NCBI RefSeq assembly: GCF_023073315.1
Contig: NZ_JADPJH010000033.1
Location: 542,891 to 606,890, forward strand
Length of the DNA: 64,000 bases
Reading direction: 5' to 3'
Source of the DNA: Bradyrhizobium sp. 1
Lineage (GTDB): Bacteria > Pseudomonadota > Alphaproteobacteria > Rhizobiales > Xanthobacteraceae
This document shows positions 1 to 8,153 of the stretch, piece after piece (within the stretch, counting starts at the first letter, position 1; every line of letters starts with the position of its first letter). The notes beneath the pieces were generated by a model. It did not search any database. It was not told the origin of the DNA and worked only from the letters and a program-made list of their open reading frames with translations. A program made the translations under genes and the position numbers.

Positions 1-572
1 GCGAGGAGAAATTGGCCGTCCCGATCGAGACTGACGAGCGCGCCCATCGTCCCCGGCGTGTGACCAGGCAGCGGGACCAGCATCACGCGGCCGTCGCCGA
101 ACAGATCCTTTTCCCCGTTCACCGGCTCGATCGGATTTCCGCAATCCCAATCGGCCTTGAAGTATCCCGCGGTATCTGCGCCGGGCGCTTTGGCCGCTTC
201 GATTTCCTTTGCGTGGGCCAAGATGGTGGCGTTGCGGAAGAACTGATTGCAGCCGCAATGGTCCGGATGGAAGTGCGAATTCACGACGATATCGACGTCG
301 TCGGGCCCGAGCCCCGTGCACGCCAGATTCGGAAGCAACGTCTCTCCCGCGCCCATCATCGGCTTCATGACCTTTGCCAGCGGACCCCAGCGCCCTTCCG
401 CGTCTTCGGCCACGGACGGATGACAGCCGGTGTCGAACAGCACATTTCCCTGCTTGTGGCGCATCAGCGCGCTGCTGACCGGAAGGTCGATGGTCTCCCC
501 TCGCTCGGCCCCGGGGACGTAGATGCTCTTCTTCATGCGGAGCCGGCCGGCGGCAATAAAATTCAGCTTCAT
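1..572 (-). CDS. MBL-fold metallo-hydrolase, AHL-lactonase-like (partial)
   Basis: The reading frame starts at the ATG at 570-572 and runs off the left edge, so the C-terminus is missing. About 190 residues are visible. They carry the metallo-beta-lactamase signature HFHPDH (H-x-H-x-D-H) near residue 100, a DTGCHPS strand near residue 45 and a later PGHTPG histidine motif, so all metal ligands of the N-terminal half are present. The closest family is the N-acyl-homoserine lactonase/AttM group of two-zinc lactonases. The start overlaps the stop of the upstream [2Fe-2S] subunit gene (ATGA), which implies translational coupling. Quorum-signal lactonase activity is only one option; in this catabolic operon it may hydrolyse a lactone or thioester intermediate. 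Family is confident, substrate is not. Confidence 0.8.
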   Translation of the reverse strand, partial: MKLNFIAAGRLRMKKSIYVPGAERGETIDLPVSSALMRHKQGNVLFDTGCHPSVAEDAEGRWGPLAKVMKPMMGAGETLLPNLACTGLGPDDVDIVVNSHFHPDHCGCNQFFRNATILAHAKEIEAAKAPGADTAGYFKADWDCGNPIEPVNGEKDLFGDGRVMLVPLPGHTPGTMGALVSLDRDGQFLL

Positions 573-1048
573 GACTTTCTCTCCGAGCGCAACGCAGCGG
601 CGCTGCGGATCGCGGCTACGATGTTCTGGTAGCCGGTGCAGCGACAAAGGTTGCCCGACAGCCCCTCCCGGATGTCTTCATCGGTCGCCAGTGGGTACTT
701 CCGCAGCATGTCCTCGCCCGTCATCAACATGCCTGGCGTGCAGTAGCCGCACTGGAGCCCGTGATGCTCACGAAATTGCGATTGGAGCACGTTGAGATCT
801 TCGGGCGAGCCCAATCCTTCGACGGTCAATATATCGGCGCCATCGACTTGGACGGCCAGCATGAGACAGGACCGGACGCTATCGCCGTTGACGAGGATCG
901 TGCAGGCGCCGCACACTCCGTGCTCGCATCCGACGTGCGTACCCGTCAGTCCGAGCCGGTCGCGTAGGAGATCGGAAAGAAGCATGCGTGGCTCGACATC
1001 CGGAACGTCGTGACGCTGTCCATTGACTTTCAACGATATGGCGATCAT
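569..1048 (-). CDS. [2Fe-2S] subunit of molybdenum hydroxylase (CoxS/XdhA type)
   Basis: This 159-residue protein has the family's usual length and both iron-sulfur motifs: the plant-ferredoxin type set CEHGVCGAC plus a distal Cys near residues 42-60, and the C-terminal set CGYC...CRCTGY near residues 100-137. In the xanthine oxidase family it passes electrons from the molybdopterin subunit to the FAD subunit. The start overlaps the end of the FAD-subunit gene by 4 bases. The third, molybdopterin-binding large subunit (CoxL) is not visible in the window; it could lie beyond the left edge. The hydroxylated substrate cannot be inferred, though the adjacent crotonase-fold gene suggests an acyl-CoA or aromatic substrate. 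Confidence 0.9.
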   Translation of the reverse strand: MIAISLKVNGQRHDVPDVEPRMLLSDLLRDRLGLTGTHVGCEHGVCGACTILVNGDSVRSCLMLAVQVDGADILTVEGLGSPEDLNVLQSQFREHHGLQCGYCTPGMLMTGEDMLRKYPLATDEDIREGLSGNLCRCTGYQNIVAAIRSAAALRSERKS

Positions 1049-1914
1049 GCCGTTCTCTCCCCCGCTTCGAGGGCCGTGCGCAATGCGCGCTTGGACAACT
1101 GCTTGAGGAGATGCGTGCGATACTCTCCCGAGGCATGGAGATCGTCGTTCGGCGAGACCTTGGAGGCGACGATCTCGGAGAAGCGTTCGGGCAGCTGCGC
1201 GTCCAGCGGCAACGCGACGAGTTCCTGCTCCGCCTCCCGGAGACGCAGCGGAGTGTCCGCCACTCCCATGACCGCAATACGCGCGCCCTCCAATTTAGTT
1301 TCTGTTCGGCGGACGGACAGCGCGATGCTCGCGAGTGCGAAATCGCCGAAACGTCGCGCGACCTCCTCGAACGCCCAACCATCGTGGTCCAAGACCGGAA
1401 ATTCGACCTCGACGACGATCTCGTCCGGCTCTAGGCAGTTCGTCAGGGCGTCGACGAAGAAGTCCTCTGCAGCAATCGTCCGGAGCCCTTTTGGGCCACG
1501 AACGGCGATGCTGGCGTCGTAGAACATCGCCAACATAGGCAATTCGGCGGCAGGGTCCGCGTGGGACAGGCTGCCGCCGATCGTGCCGCGGTTACGGATT
1601 GCCAGATGCGCAACATGGCGCATCGCTGCCGACATGACCGGCAGCCTCGCAGCGACGAGCGGGGAATGTTCGAGATCACGATGTCGCGTCAACGCTCCGA
1701 TCGCGATCCGGTCCTCCCGGTCCTCGATGTAGGAAAGGCCCTCGATGCGGTTGAGGTCGACCAGAATTGACGGCCGAGCCATTCTGAAGTTCAGTAGCGG
1801 AAGCAGGCTCTGACCACCGGCGAGCACCTTTCCTTCCCCGTTCGAGGCGACCAGCGCCTCGATCGCGAGGTCCACCGTTGACGGCGCTATGTAGTCAAAC
1901 TTGGCCGGCTTCAT
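1045..1914 (-). CDS. FAD-binding subunit of molybdenum hydroxylase (CoxM type)
   Basis: A 289-residue protein of the FAD-binding domain 5/CO-dehydrogenase flavoprotein C-terminal type. It opens with FDYIAPSTVDLAI and has the FAD pyrophosphate motif AGGQSLLPLL near residue 35 and the second FAD motif RNRGTIGGSLSHADPA near residue 107, both intact. I chose the ATG at 1912-1914 because GGAGAAGG sits just upstream; a longer frame to 1953 lacks such a site. It forms a pair with the downstream [2Fe-2S] gene. The gene begins 35 bases after the crotonase-like gene ends, so the three are probably one transcript. Confidence 0.9.
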   Translation of the reverse strand: MKPAKFDYIAPSTVDLAIEALVASNGEGKVLAGGQSLLPLLNFRMARPSILVDLNRIEGLSYIEDREDRIAIGALTRHRDLEHSPLVAARLPVMSAAMRHVAHLAIRNRGTIGGSLSHADPAAELPMLAMFYDASIAVRGPKGLRTIAAEDFFVDALTNCLEPDEIVVEVEFPVLDHDGWAFEEVARRFGDFALASIALSVRRTETKLEGARIAVMGVADTPLRLREAEQELVALPLDAQLPERFSEIVASKVSPNDDLHASGEYRTHLLKQLSKRALRTALEAGERTA

Positions 1915-1949
1915 GGGCCTTCTCCAAATCCCGATTTTTCTCCATCCGG

Positions 1950-2729
1950 TCATTCGCCGCGAAAGCGCGGCGACCTCTTCTGCGCGAATGCATCACGACC
2001 CTCCCTGAAGTCCCGGCTGTCGGACGCTTCGTCGATGAGCCGCTGCGCCGTGGCCAGATCGAGTGCTCCCGTCCCCATGGTCATACCGTTCAACATGTAC
2101 TTGGCACCGGAGATCGACAGCGGCGCGTTGGCGGAAAGGCGTTGCAGGAAACTATCGGCCGCGGCGACGGCGTCATCGTCGTAAAGCTCATCGATTAACC
2201 CCATCCGGAAAGCACGTTCTGCGTCAAAGCGGTCGGCCGAATAGAGAATCCGCTTGGCGTTAGACACCCCGGTAAGTGCAAGAAGGCGCTGCACGCTGTT
2301 CACGCCGTAGACGATTGAAAGCTTCGCCGCTGGGATCCCGATTTTCGCGCTGCGATCGGCGAATCGGAAATCGCATGCGAGTGCAAGGTGGCAGCCGCCT
2401 CCCAAACAGTAGCCGGCAATCGCCGCGACGACGGGCTTTCCCAACGACGCGATTGCTCCCGAACAGGCATCGACCGCGAGTTCGTACGCCGCGGCTTGAT
2501 GGCGATCTTCTCTTATCCGCTCGAATTCAGATATGTCGGCACCGACAGAGAAATCCGCTCCCGAGCCGCGTAGAACGACGCCGCGAATATCATGATCGCC
2601 GCGGAATCCCGAGAAGATGTCGGCGAGTTCTCGCCACATCGCCAGGGTTACAGCATTTTTTACCGAGGGACGATTGAGGACGACGTGCACGACGCCCTCT
2701 CGCCGCTCGATTCGGATTTCCTCCACCAT
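1950..2729 (-). CDS. Enoyl-CoA hydratase/isomerase (crotonase) family protein
   Basis: A 259-residue crotonase-fold protein. The oxyanion-hole segment GYCLGGGCHLALACD (about residues 106-120) is well kept, and the N-terminal VVLNRPSVKNAV strand is typical. In rat-type hydratases two glutamates follow; here the first position reads IPAAKLS (Ala instead of Glu) and the second also lacks Glu. Simple hydration of an enoyl-CoA is therefore doubtful, and an isomerase, thioesterase or ring-cleaving activity is possible. It is the first gene of the leftward operon leading into the molybdenum hydroxylase subunits. A promoter-like sequence lies at 2797-2826. Confidence 0.85.
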   Translation of the reverse strand: MVEEIRIERREGVVHVVLNRPSVKNAVTLAMWRELADIFSGFRGDHDIRGVVLRGSGADFSVGADISEFERIREDRHQAAAYELAVDACSGAIASLGKPVVAAIAGYCLGGGCHLALACDFRFADRSAKIGIPAAKLSIVYGVNSVQRLLALTGVSNAKRILYSADRFDAERAFRMGLIDELYDDDAVAAADSFLQRLSANAPLSISGAKYMLNGMTMGTGALDLATAQRLIDEASDSRDFREGRDAFAQKRSPRFRGE

Positions 2730-2788
2730 TTGCCTCTCTGGAGTCTAGCCTAAGGGGCTCGGACAATCGACCAGCAGCCGGGTCTCGT

Positions 2789-2826
2789 TACTTGCATAAG
2801 TAGACTGATCGTATTGACTGCGTCAA
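2789..2826 (-). promoter_or_regulatory. Candidate promoter with inverted repeat for the leftward crotonase/hydroxylase operon
   Basis: On the minus strand TTGACG (2821-2826) is followed after 18 bases by a weak -10 hexamer TACTTA (2797-2802). The -10 lies inside the inverted repeat TACTT-gcat-AAGTA at 2789-2802, a size and shape typical of MarR-type sites. The operon start codon is 60 bases downstream. No regulator gene is adjacent, so the binding factor is unknown. Confidence 0.35.
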
Positions 2827-2883
2827 GCCCTAGATCCAACTGACGGAGGGGATCTGACTGAGGTGTTTGACATACTGCTGCCA

Positions 2884-3566
2884 AGTGGACGCACGCGTTC
2901 AACACCAACGCCGCACCATGGGGCCGCTGCGTAATGTCTCGTTCGAAATCGGCATGGATGCCAACACCGAAAAATAACTTCCTGGAACCCGCCAAGCGCG
3001 ACGTGATCGCCGGCCTGCAGTCCGCCTTTGACCTGCCCTACAAGGGCTATGCCAACCTCGCCCCGCTGATGTCATGGGAATATTCCAGCCACAACGCGTT
3101 CACCCGGTGCGGCCCGTTCGGTGCTGGCATTGCCGGAACGATCTGCAACTCCGATGGTAATGTCTCGTACCGGCCGACATGGGCGGTCGAAGTCAATTGC
3201 CACATGGATCTCGGCTTCCTGCCGCCCTCGCTGCAGTTCTTTTCGATCAGCGGCCGCCCGGGCTGGTATGGACCGAAGGGCGATTCTAACGGATTGCCTG
3301 CACTCTCGGGCCGGCCGCTTCTCAACGGCCTCAAAGTCCGAGCTCAACAGCGAGCTGATCCGTCTGACATTCGATGCCAGCAAGGTCTTCAGGGGTCCGA
3401 ACTATTCCCACTTCGTCGACCTATGGTCGCCTATCGCTATTGGCAGAACGAGTTCGGACTCGATCACAATGTGATGGCCGGCATCTGCACGCTCGCCGCC
3501 AACGGCCAAAGCACCAACTCCCGCCTCGAATCGACCGACTATGGCGCCGTGACCGTGAAGTTCTGA
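2884..3566 (+). pseudogene. Decayed outer-membrane protein gene (Tsx-like or related beta-barrel)
   Basis: Three frames must be joined to read one protein. Pieces are WTHAFNTNAAPWG from about 2886, NVSFEIGMDANTE (about 2930-2970), then NNFLEPAKRDVIAG onward, then a +1 frame piece SELNSELIRLTFDASKVF (about 3330-3425), then a return to the previous frame through AYRYWQNEFGLDHN to the stop at 3564-3566. The C-terminal residue is Phe (VTVKF), as in outer-membrane beta-barrels, and aromatic alternating strands are frequent. The N-terminal signal region is missing and there are at least three frameshifts, so it is non-functional. The exact family is my impression only. Confidence 0.6.
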
Positions 3567-3593
3567 CCGGCTGAGCGCTTCCAAGTGATAAGC

Positions 3594-3623
3594 GACGGCG
3601 CCGCGATGCCCCGCGACGCCGTC
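3594..3623 (+). terminator. GC-rich hairpin after the beta-barrel relic
   Basis: A 12-bp stem (GACGGCGCCGCG pairing with CGCGACGCCGTC, one mismatch) closes a 6-base loop ATGCCC, 28 bases after the relic's stop. No T-run follows, so it is either a weak terminator or a relic of one. Confidence 0.35.
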
Positions 3624-4111
3624 ACCGCCAACCTAGGAGCCCATCACCGACAGTATCTCGCCATCCCAGTCTGCTCGACCAGGAATTGCTGTCGCGGCCG
3701 ATCGAAATCGAGATTCTCAACTTTTTCCCGAACGACAAACGCATTACTCGATGCAGTTTCGTCGTTGTCGCACTTGAGGCGGAAGACGATAACCTGACAC
3801 GCGCCAACGCCAGCGAGGAAGGACGACCGCCGATGCTGGCCTTCAATAGATTTATCTTAATCCCCCGATGCACACATCGTGCACACGCGGCCCCTCTAAC
3901 CTCTCGAAGTCTTGAACTCCTGCTCCAATGCATCGTGGGGCACTTTGAGCTTGCTCCAGCCGGCTGGAGACAGTCAAATCCAAAACGATCGCTTGGCGCC
4001 TCAACAGCAGGCAGTCTATCAAAGTGGGCTTGTGGAGCTCGCCCCAGCGGATCAACACGATGCATTCAGCACACAGCTTGACCGAATTTGCGACTGTAAT
4101 CGAGTTCACCT
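3624..4111. other. Intergenic stretch with no recognisable gene
   Basis: About 490 bases between the relic's hairpin and the stop of the leftward binding-protein gene. Short frames occur on both strands, but none has family motifs or a convincing ribosome-binding site. It may be further decayed coding DNA. Confidence 0.5.
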
Positions 4112-5350
4112 CTATTTCGTGCTGCCGCCAGGCGGGACGATCATAGGGCAGCCACCTTGATCGATAGGACGGAACGCCTGCTCTGCGGGAATGGTGCTGA
4201 CGAGATCGTAGAGATCGTAAGGTCCCTTAGAATTTGCAGGTGCCTTTACCCTGAAGAGATACATCGGATGAACCGCTCGACCGTCTGCACGGATTTCAGT
4301 GCGACCGAACAGTGGGTCATCGATAGGTGCCGTTTTCATTTGGGCGACTATCGCCTTGCCGGAGAGGCCGCCGATTGACACCGCTGCGTGCAGGAAGGCG
4401 AGCGTCTCAGAATAGACGCCAGCATGGTTCATGGTGGGCATCCTGCCACCGTTTCGGTCGGCGAAGCGCCGGCTCCAGGCGCGAGTGTTGTCGTTGAGGT
4501 CCCAATAGAAAGCCTCGGTGAGCAGCAAACCCTGCGCGGCTTCCAGGCCTATCCCCTTCACGTCCGTCAGGAACACCAGTAGCCCGGCAAATCGCTGCTT
4601 CCCGTCTCGTGCCACCCCGAACTCTGATGCCTGCTTGACGGTGTTGATCAAGTCGTCACCACCGTTGGCGGTGCCGATGACGTCGGCACCGGAGGACTGG
4701 GCTTGAAGCAGATACGACGAGAGGTCAGGCGCGCCGAGGGGGGCACGGACATCGCCGAGTACCGTCCCTCCATTGGCTTTGATGACGGCCGTCGCATCGC
4801 GTACCAGAGCAGCACCGAGGGCATAATTTGCCCCGATGAAGAACCACCTCAGGCCGCCTTGCTGGACCACTGCTCGAGCGGTCCCGTTCGCCAGCGCCCA
4901 GGTGTCGAATGTCCACTGTACGGTCGTCGGCGCGCATTGAGAGCCGGTCAGATCGGATGTCGCGGTGCTCGATGCGAGGAATGCCCTGTCCTTCTCGCGC
5001 ATGATTTGGTTGATGGCGAGTGCCACGGCTGAGTTCGGTACGTCCACAATGGCCGCAACTCCATCGCGATCGATCCAGGAGCGGGCAATCAGCGCCCCGA
5101 TATCCGGCTTGTTCTGGTGGTCTCCAGAGAGGATTTCAACCTTTGGAGCGCGGTCCCCGGCCTCCTTCGCGAAGTCCTCGGCCGCCATCTGGGCGGCGAT
5201 CACTGATCCTTTTCCCGACAGATCCGCGTACGGCCCGGAGAGGTCATTCAATACCCCGATCCGAATTGTGCTCTCGGCTTGAACCTGATGAAATCCACTC
5301 AGTGCAGTCGAGACAAGAACGACTGCTACGATACGCGCCCGCATGTTCAT
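4112..5350 (-). CDS. ABC transporter substrate-binding protein, LivK/HAAT type
   Basis: A 412-residue periplasmic binding protein with a Sec signal peptide (about residues 1-25, ending VQA) followed by IRIGVLNDLSGPYADLSGKG, the typical first strand and ligand-loop of the branched-chain amino acid/amide/aromatic binding family. AGGGAGG lies 5-8 bases before the ATG. It is the last gene of the gentisate-type operon, 56 bases after the monooxygenase gene, so 3-hydroxybenzoate or a related aromatic acid is a plausible ligand. No LivHMGF permease or ATPase genes are nearby. It resembles the binding protein at 57392-58621 more than the pair at 40387 and 50590. Confidence 0.88.
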   Translation of the reverse strand: MNMRARIVAVVLVSTALSGFHQVQAESTIRIGVLNDLSGPYADLSGKGSVIAAQMAAEDFAKEAGDRAPKVEILSGDHQNKPDIGALIARSWIDRDGVAAIVDVPNSAVALAINQIMREKDRAFLASSTATSDLTGSQCAPTTVQWTFDTWALANGTARAVVQQGGLRWFFIGANYALGAALVRDATAVIKANGGTVLGDVRAPLGAPDLSSYLLQAQSSGADVIGTANGGDDLINTVKQASEFGVARDGKQRFAGLLVFLTDVKGIGLEAAQGLLLTEAFYWDLNDNTRAWSRRFADRNGGRMPTMNHAGVYSETLAFLHAAVSIGGLSGKAIVAQMKTAPIDDPLFGRTEIRADGRAVHPMYLFRVKAPANSKGPYDLYDLVSTIPAEQAFRPIDQGGCPMIVPPGGSTK

Positions 5351-5406
5351 CTCGAGTCCTCCCTATTTGTGCAATTGCGGCCTGAGGCTCGCACTTTATT
5401 CTTAGG

Positions 5407-6672
5407 TTATCCCGGGTACTGCGACGCGTCGGCACTTCCGAGCGTACGCCGTACCAGCCATTCCACAACTCCACGGTTCGATGTGTGCTCCGGTGCCAGT
5501 GGATCGTGACCATAGAGCCAGTCGAAATAGCTATAGTCCTCGGGATCGCGCTGCCGGAACGCCGCATTGCGGAACATGGCGGATAACCCAGCCGCGTGTG
5601 CAACTTCACCGAAGAAGCGCGCAGTCAATTGCACCCGCGCGGTGTGGGCCAACCTCAACGACTGATACGCGTGCAGTCCTGCCTCGCGCTGTTTGGACCG
5701 CTCGAGCATCTCCGCCAAGCAAACCGCGTCTTCAAGAGCCTGACACGCGCCTTGGGCGAGGTATTGAAGCATCGGATGCGCCGCATCGCCTACCAGCACG
5801 ATCGAACCTCGAACCCAACTTTCCAACGGCGGCCTATCATACATCGTCCAACGGCGCTCGCGACCGATCGTCTGCAACGAGGCGCGCACAAAACGATGCA
5901 TCGGGGCAAACTTTGCGTCGAGCTCCTCGACTGTCCCCCAGTCGTCGCAGCCAGGCTTGTACTTCGTCGAGCGAAACACAGCGACCTGATTGAAGAGCTC
6001 GCTGCGTCGAACCGGATATTGGATTAAATGCATTTCCGGCCCAACCCAGCCGACCATGCTGTCCGTGCCTGCACTTTCAGTAATGCGATCAATGGATACC
6101 GTCCCGCGATAGGCTACGTACTCCTCACAAACCGGTGCGGCTGTGTCCCCCAGCGCCCGTCGAACCTCGGAGTGCAACCCATCTGCGCCTATCAGAATAT
6201 CCGTGAGATAGATCGTGCCGTCCGCGCATCGGACCTTCACCGTCTCACCAAGATCGACTACCTCAACTACACGGCGACTTGTTTCCAATGTGACGAGGCT
6301 GCTCTGCCGGCAGGATTGCAGCAGATGCATGTGGAGATCGGACCGATGCATCACGGCGTAGGCGTAACCGTATCGGCTCTTAAATCGATCCCCCAACGGA
6401 ACGGAGGTTATGCGCTCACCGCTGATGGCATCCATCATCAGCAACTGGCGAGGAAACACCGCATCACGGCTTACAGCTTCCAGCACTTGCAGCCGATCCA
6501 ACGCCCGGAGAGCGTTAGGAGCGAGCTGAAGCCCAGCTCCGATCTCCGCGAACTCGGTGGCCTGTTCCAGCACGTGCACCCGGTGCCCTTTGAGCGATAG
6601 CGCGCGGGCAGCGGCCAACCCGCCAATACCGCCGCCAACAACAAGTATCGGAACGCGCCGTTCAGTCGTCAT
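5407..6672 (-). CDS. FAD-dependent aromatic monooxygenase, 3-hydroxybenzoate 6-hydroxylase-like
   Basis: A 421-residue class A flavoprotein hydroxylase. The Rossmann motif GGGIGGLAAARAL is at residues 12-24 and the FAD ribityl-binding motif GDAAHPMLQYLAQGA is near residue 292, a sequence very like characterised 3-hydroxybenzoate 6-hydroxylases; salicylate hydroxylases are the next relatives. The enzyme would hydroxylate 3-hydroxybenzoate (or salicylate) with NAD(P)H and O2 to give gentisate. The operon context with gentisate dioxygenase and an FAH-family hydrolase supports gentisate as product. I chose the ATG at 6670-6672, preceded by AAGGATGGAG, over a longer upstream frame. Substrate remains inferred. 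Confidence 0.85.
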   Translation of the reverse strand: MTTERRVPILVVGGGIGGLAAARALSLKGHRVHVLEQATEFAEIGAGLQLAPNALRALDRLQVLEAVSRDAVFPRQLLMMDAISGERITSVPLGDRFKSRYGYAYAVMHRSDLHMHLLQSCRQSSLVTLETSRRVVEVVDLGETVKVRCADGTIYLTDILIGADGLHSEVRRALGDTAAPVCEEYVAYRGTVSIDRITESAGTDSMVGWVGPEMHLIQYPVRRSELFNQVAVFRSTKYKPGCDDWGTVEELDAKFAPMHRFVRASLQTIGRERRWTMYDRPPLESWVRGSIVLVGDAAHPMLQYLAQGACQALEDAVCLAEMLERSKQREAGLHAYQSLRLAHTARVQLTARFFGEVAHAAGLSAMFRNAAFRQRDPEDYSYFDWLYGHDPLAPEHTSNRGVVEWLVRRTLGSADASQYPG

Positions 6673-6712
6673 GGCTCCATCCTTACCCAAAATTGGAAAC
6701 CGGGCGTCACCC

Positions 6713-7570
6713 TCAAGGCGAGCGAATCGTGACCTCAACCGTCGCAACGCGCTCTACGGACGCGCGCAGGACATCGCCAGCGTGTACAGGTCCGACCCCC
6801 TCTGGCGTCCCCGTCATCAGGATGTCTCCCGGCTCTAGCGTGTAGAAGCTGGACGCGAACGCAATCAGCTGAGGAACCGAAAGAATGAGGTCTTTGGTCC
6901 GCGCCTTCTGCCGGACCTCGCCGTTGACTGCGAGGGAGATGCCGATGTCGGAAGGATCACCGAACTCGTCGGCCGTAACTAGCCAAGGTCCAAGGACGGT
7001 ATAACTGTCTATGGACTTTCGGAAGCTCCGTTCCTCCGGACCGCGCAACGTCATGTCGAGTCCGAGCGTGTAGCCGGCGACGTGCTCTAGGGCGCCGGCC
7101 TCCGTTATGTCCGAGCCAGACTTGCCTATGACGACGACCAGCTCGATCTCGTGATCATTGCGGCGGTCCGGAAAGCGAAGTGCCACGCCGTCCGAGACAC
7201 CGACAATTGAGCTGGTCGCCTTCAGAAACAGACCGCTCTCCTGGATCCGAATGACATGCGCCCGCGAGAACGTCTTTGGATCGGCGATCGTCTCGTCCAA
7301 ATGGGCGAGGTAGTTGACCGGCGCCGCGACGACTTTTCCGGGATTGGCTACGGGCGAAAGAAACTTGACGTCTTCAATCGCTCTGCCGGTGGCGGTGGCC
7401 GCCGCTTCGCGCATCGTCGTCAGCAGTTTCGGCAGCGCCGCGATCAGCGGGTCGAAGCGTGGCAACGGGGGCCGATAGGCAGGCATGCCATACAGGACGT
7501 CAGTAATGTCTTTGACGACCCCATTTTCAACCACCCCTAACCTGCTGTCGTCGAAATAGCAGATCTTCAT
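6713..7570 (-). CDS. Fumarylacetoacetate hydrolase-family protein (maleyl/fumarylpyruvate hydrolase)
   Basis: A 285-residue FAH-fold enzyme. The metal-binding cluster is seen in NDHEIELVVVIGK (about residues 140-152) and the C-terminal signature TGTPEGVGPV is near residue 254. In gentisate pathways this enzyme hydrolyses fumarylpyruvate, or maleylpyruvate directly, to pyruvate plus fumarate or maleate. The start codon overlaps the MarR stop by 4 bases and AAGGAGA precedes it. The glutathione-dependent isomerase that would supply fumarylpyruvate is absent from the window, so direct cleavage of maleylpyruvate is a reasonable inference. Confidence 0.87.
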   Translation of the reverse strand: MKICYFDDSRLGVVENGVVKDITDVLYGMPAYRPPLPRFDPLIAALPKLLTTMREAAATATGRAIEDVKFLSPVANPGKVVAAPVNYLAHLDETIADPKTFSRAHVIRIQESGLFLKATSSIVGVSDGVALRFPDRRNDHEIELVVVIGKSGSDITEAGALEHVAGYTLGLDMTLRGPEERSFRKSIDSYTVLGPWLVTADEFGDPSDIGISLAVNGEVRQKARTKDLILSVPQLIAFASSFYTLEPGDILMTGTPEGVGPVHAGDVLRASVERVATVEVTIRSP

Positions 7571-8142
7571 GGTTTCTCCTTTGCCCGTGCTTTGCGATGC
7601 TCAATGGGCGCGCGAGCGGCTCGCTTTGGCGAGGACAGCTCTGCGGTCACGATCTTTGCTCGGCGCACCAAGCGGCGCAGCAAGTCGAGCAGCAATGAAC
7701 GTTCGTCGTCCGACAGGTCGACCAGCAGCTCAGCCTCCCTGTCCGGGACGAACTCTTTCACGCGGGCAACCATCCGGCGACCAGCGCTGGTCAGATGTAA
7801 AGCGTAAGAACGCCTGTCGCCAACTCGTCGTATCCGCGATACAAGCCCTTTTTCCTCGAGCTTGGTGAGGGCTTCGATCAGCGTCGGCCCCTCGACATCC
7901 ATAATCTGCGCTAGCGTAGTCTGCATTAAGCCTGGCTGGCTTTCGATCACCAACAGCATGCCACCTTGCATGGGCGTGACGCGGGCCTTCTGATCGCTGA
8001 AACTGAGATGCCAATGGAGCGCAAACAGAGTGTGCGCCCTTCGAAGTTGAAAGCCGAGAAGACTACGGATCAACTCTCCCGCCTCGTCCGGGCACGAATT
8101 TTTCCGCTCGACATCGTCTGGCTCGTTCGCTTCGCGCGTCAT
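7567..8142 (-). CDS. MarR-family regulator within the gentisate operon
   Basis: A 191-residue winged-helix protein starting at the ATG at 8140-8142, 11 bases after the dioxygenase stop; a longer frame to 8439 merely reads through the dioxygenase gene. The MarR core is clear: TPMQGGMLLVIESQPG, the recognition-helix region GPTLIEALTKLEEKGLVSR and the wing RRVGDRRSYALHLT. The C-terminal tail is basic (KRAARAPIEHRKARAKEKP). Lying second in the operon it probably autoregulates, binding the 21-bp palindrome at 9325-9345, with an aromatic acid or CoA ester as inducer. That binding is inferred. Confidence 0.88.
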   Translation of the reverse strand: MTREANEPDDVERKNSCPDEAGELIRSLLGFQLRRAHTLFALHWHLSFSDQKARVTPMQGGMLLVIESQPGLMQTTLAQIMDVEGPTLIEALTKLEEKGLVSRIRRVGDRRSYALHLTSAGRRMVARVKEFVPDREAELLVDLSDDERSLLLDLLRRLVRRAKIVTAELSSPKRAARAPIEHRKARAKEKP

Positions 8143-8153
8143 GCGTGCTCCTA

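Noticed and set aside
12..632. A 206-codon plus-strand open frame at the left edge
   Set aside because: It is antisense to the MBL-fold gene, whose metal-binding motif and overlap with the next gene are clear; the plus-strand product has no recognisable motif.
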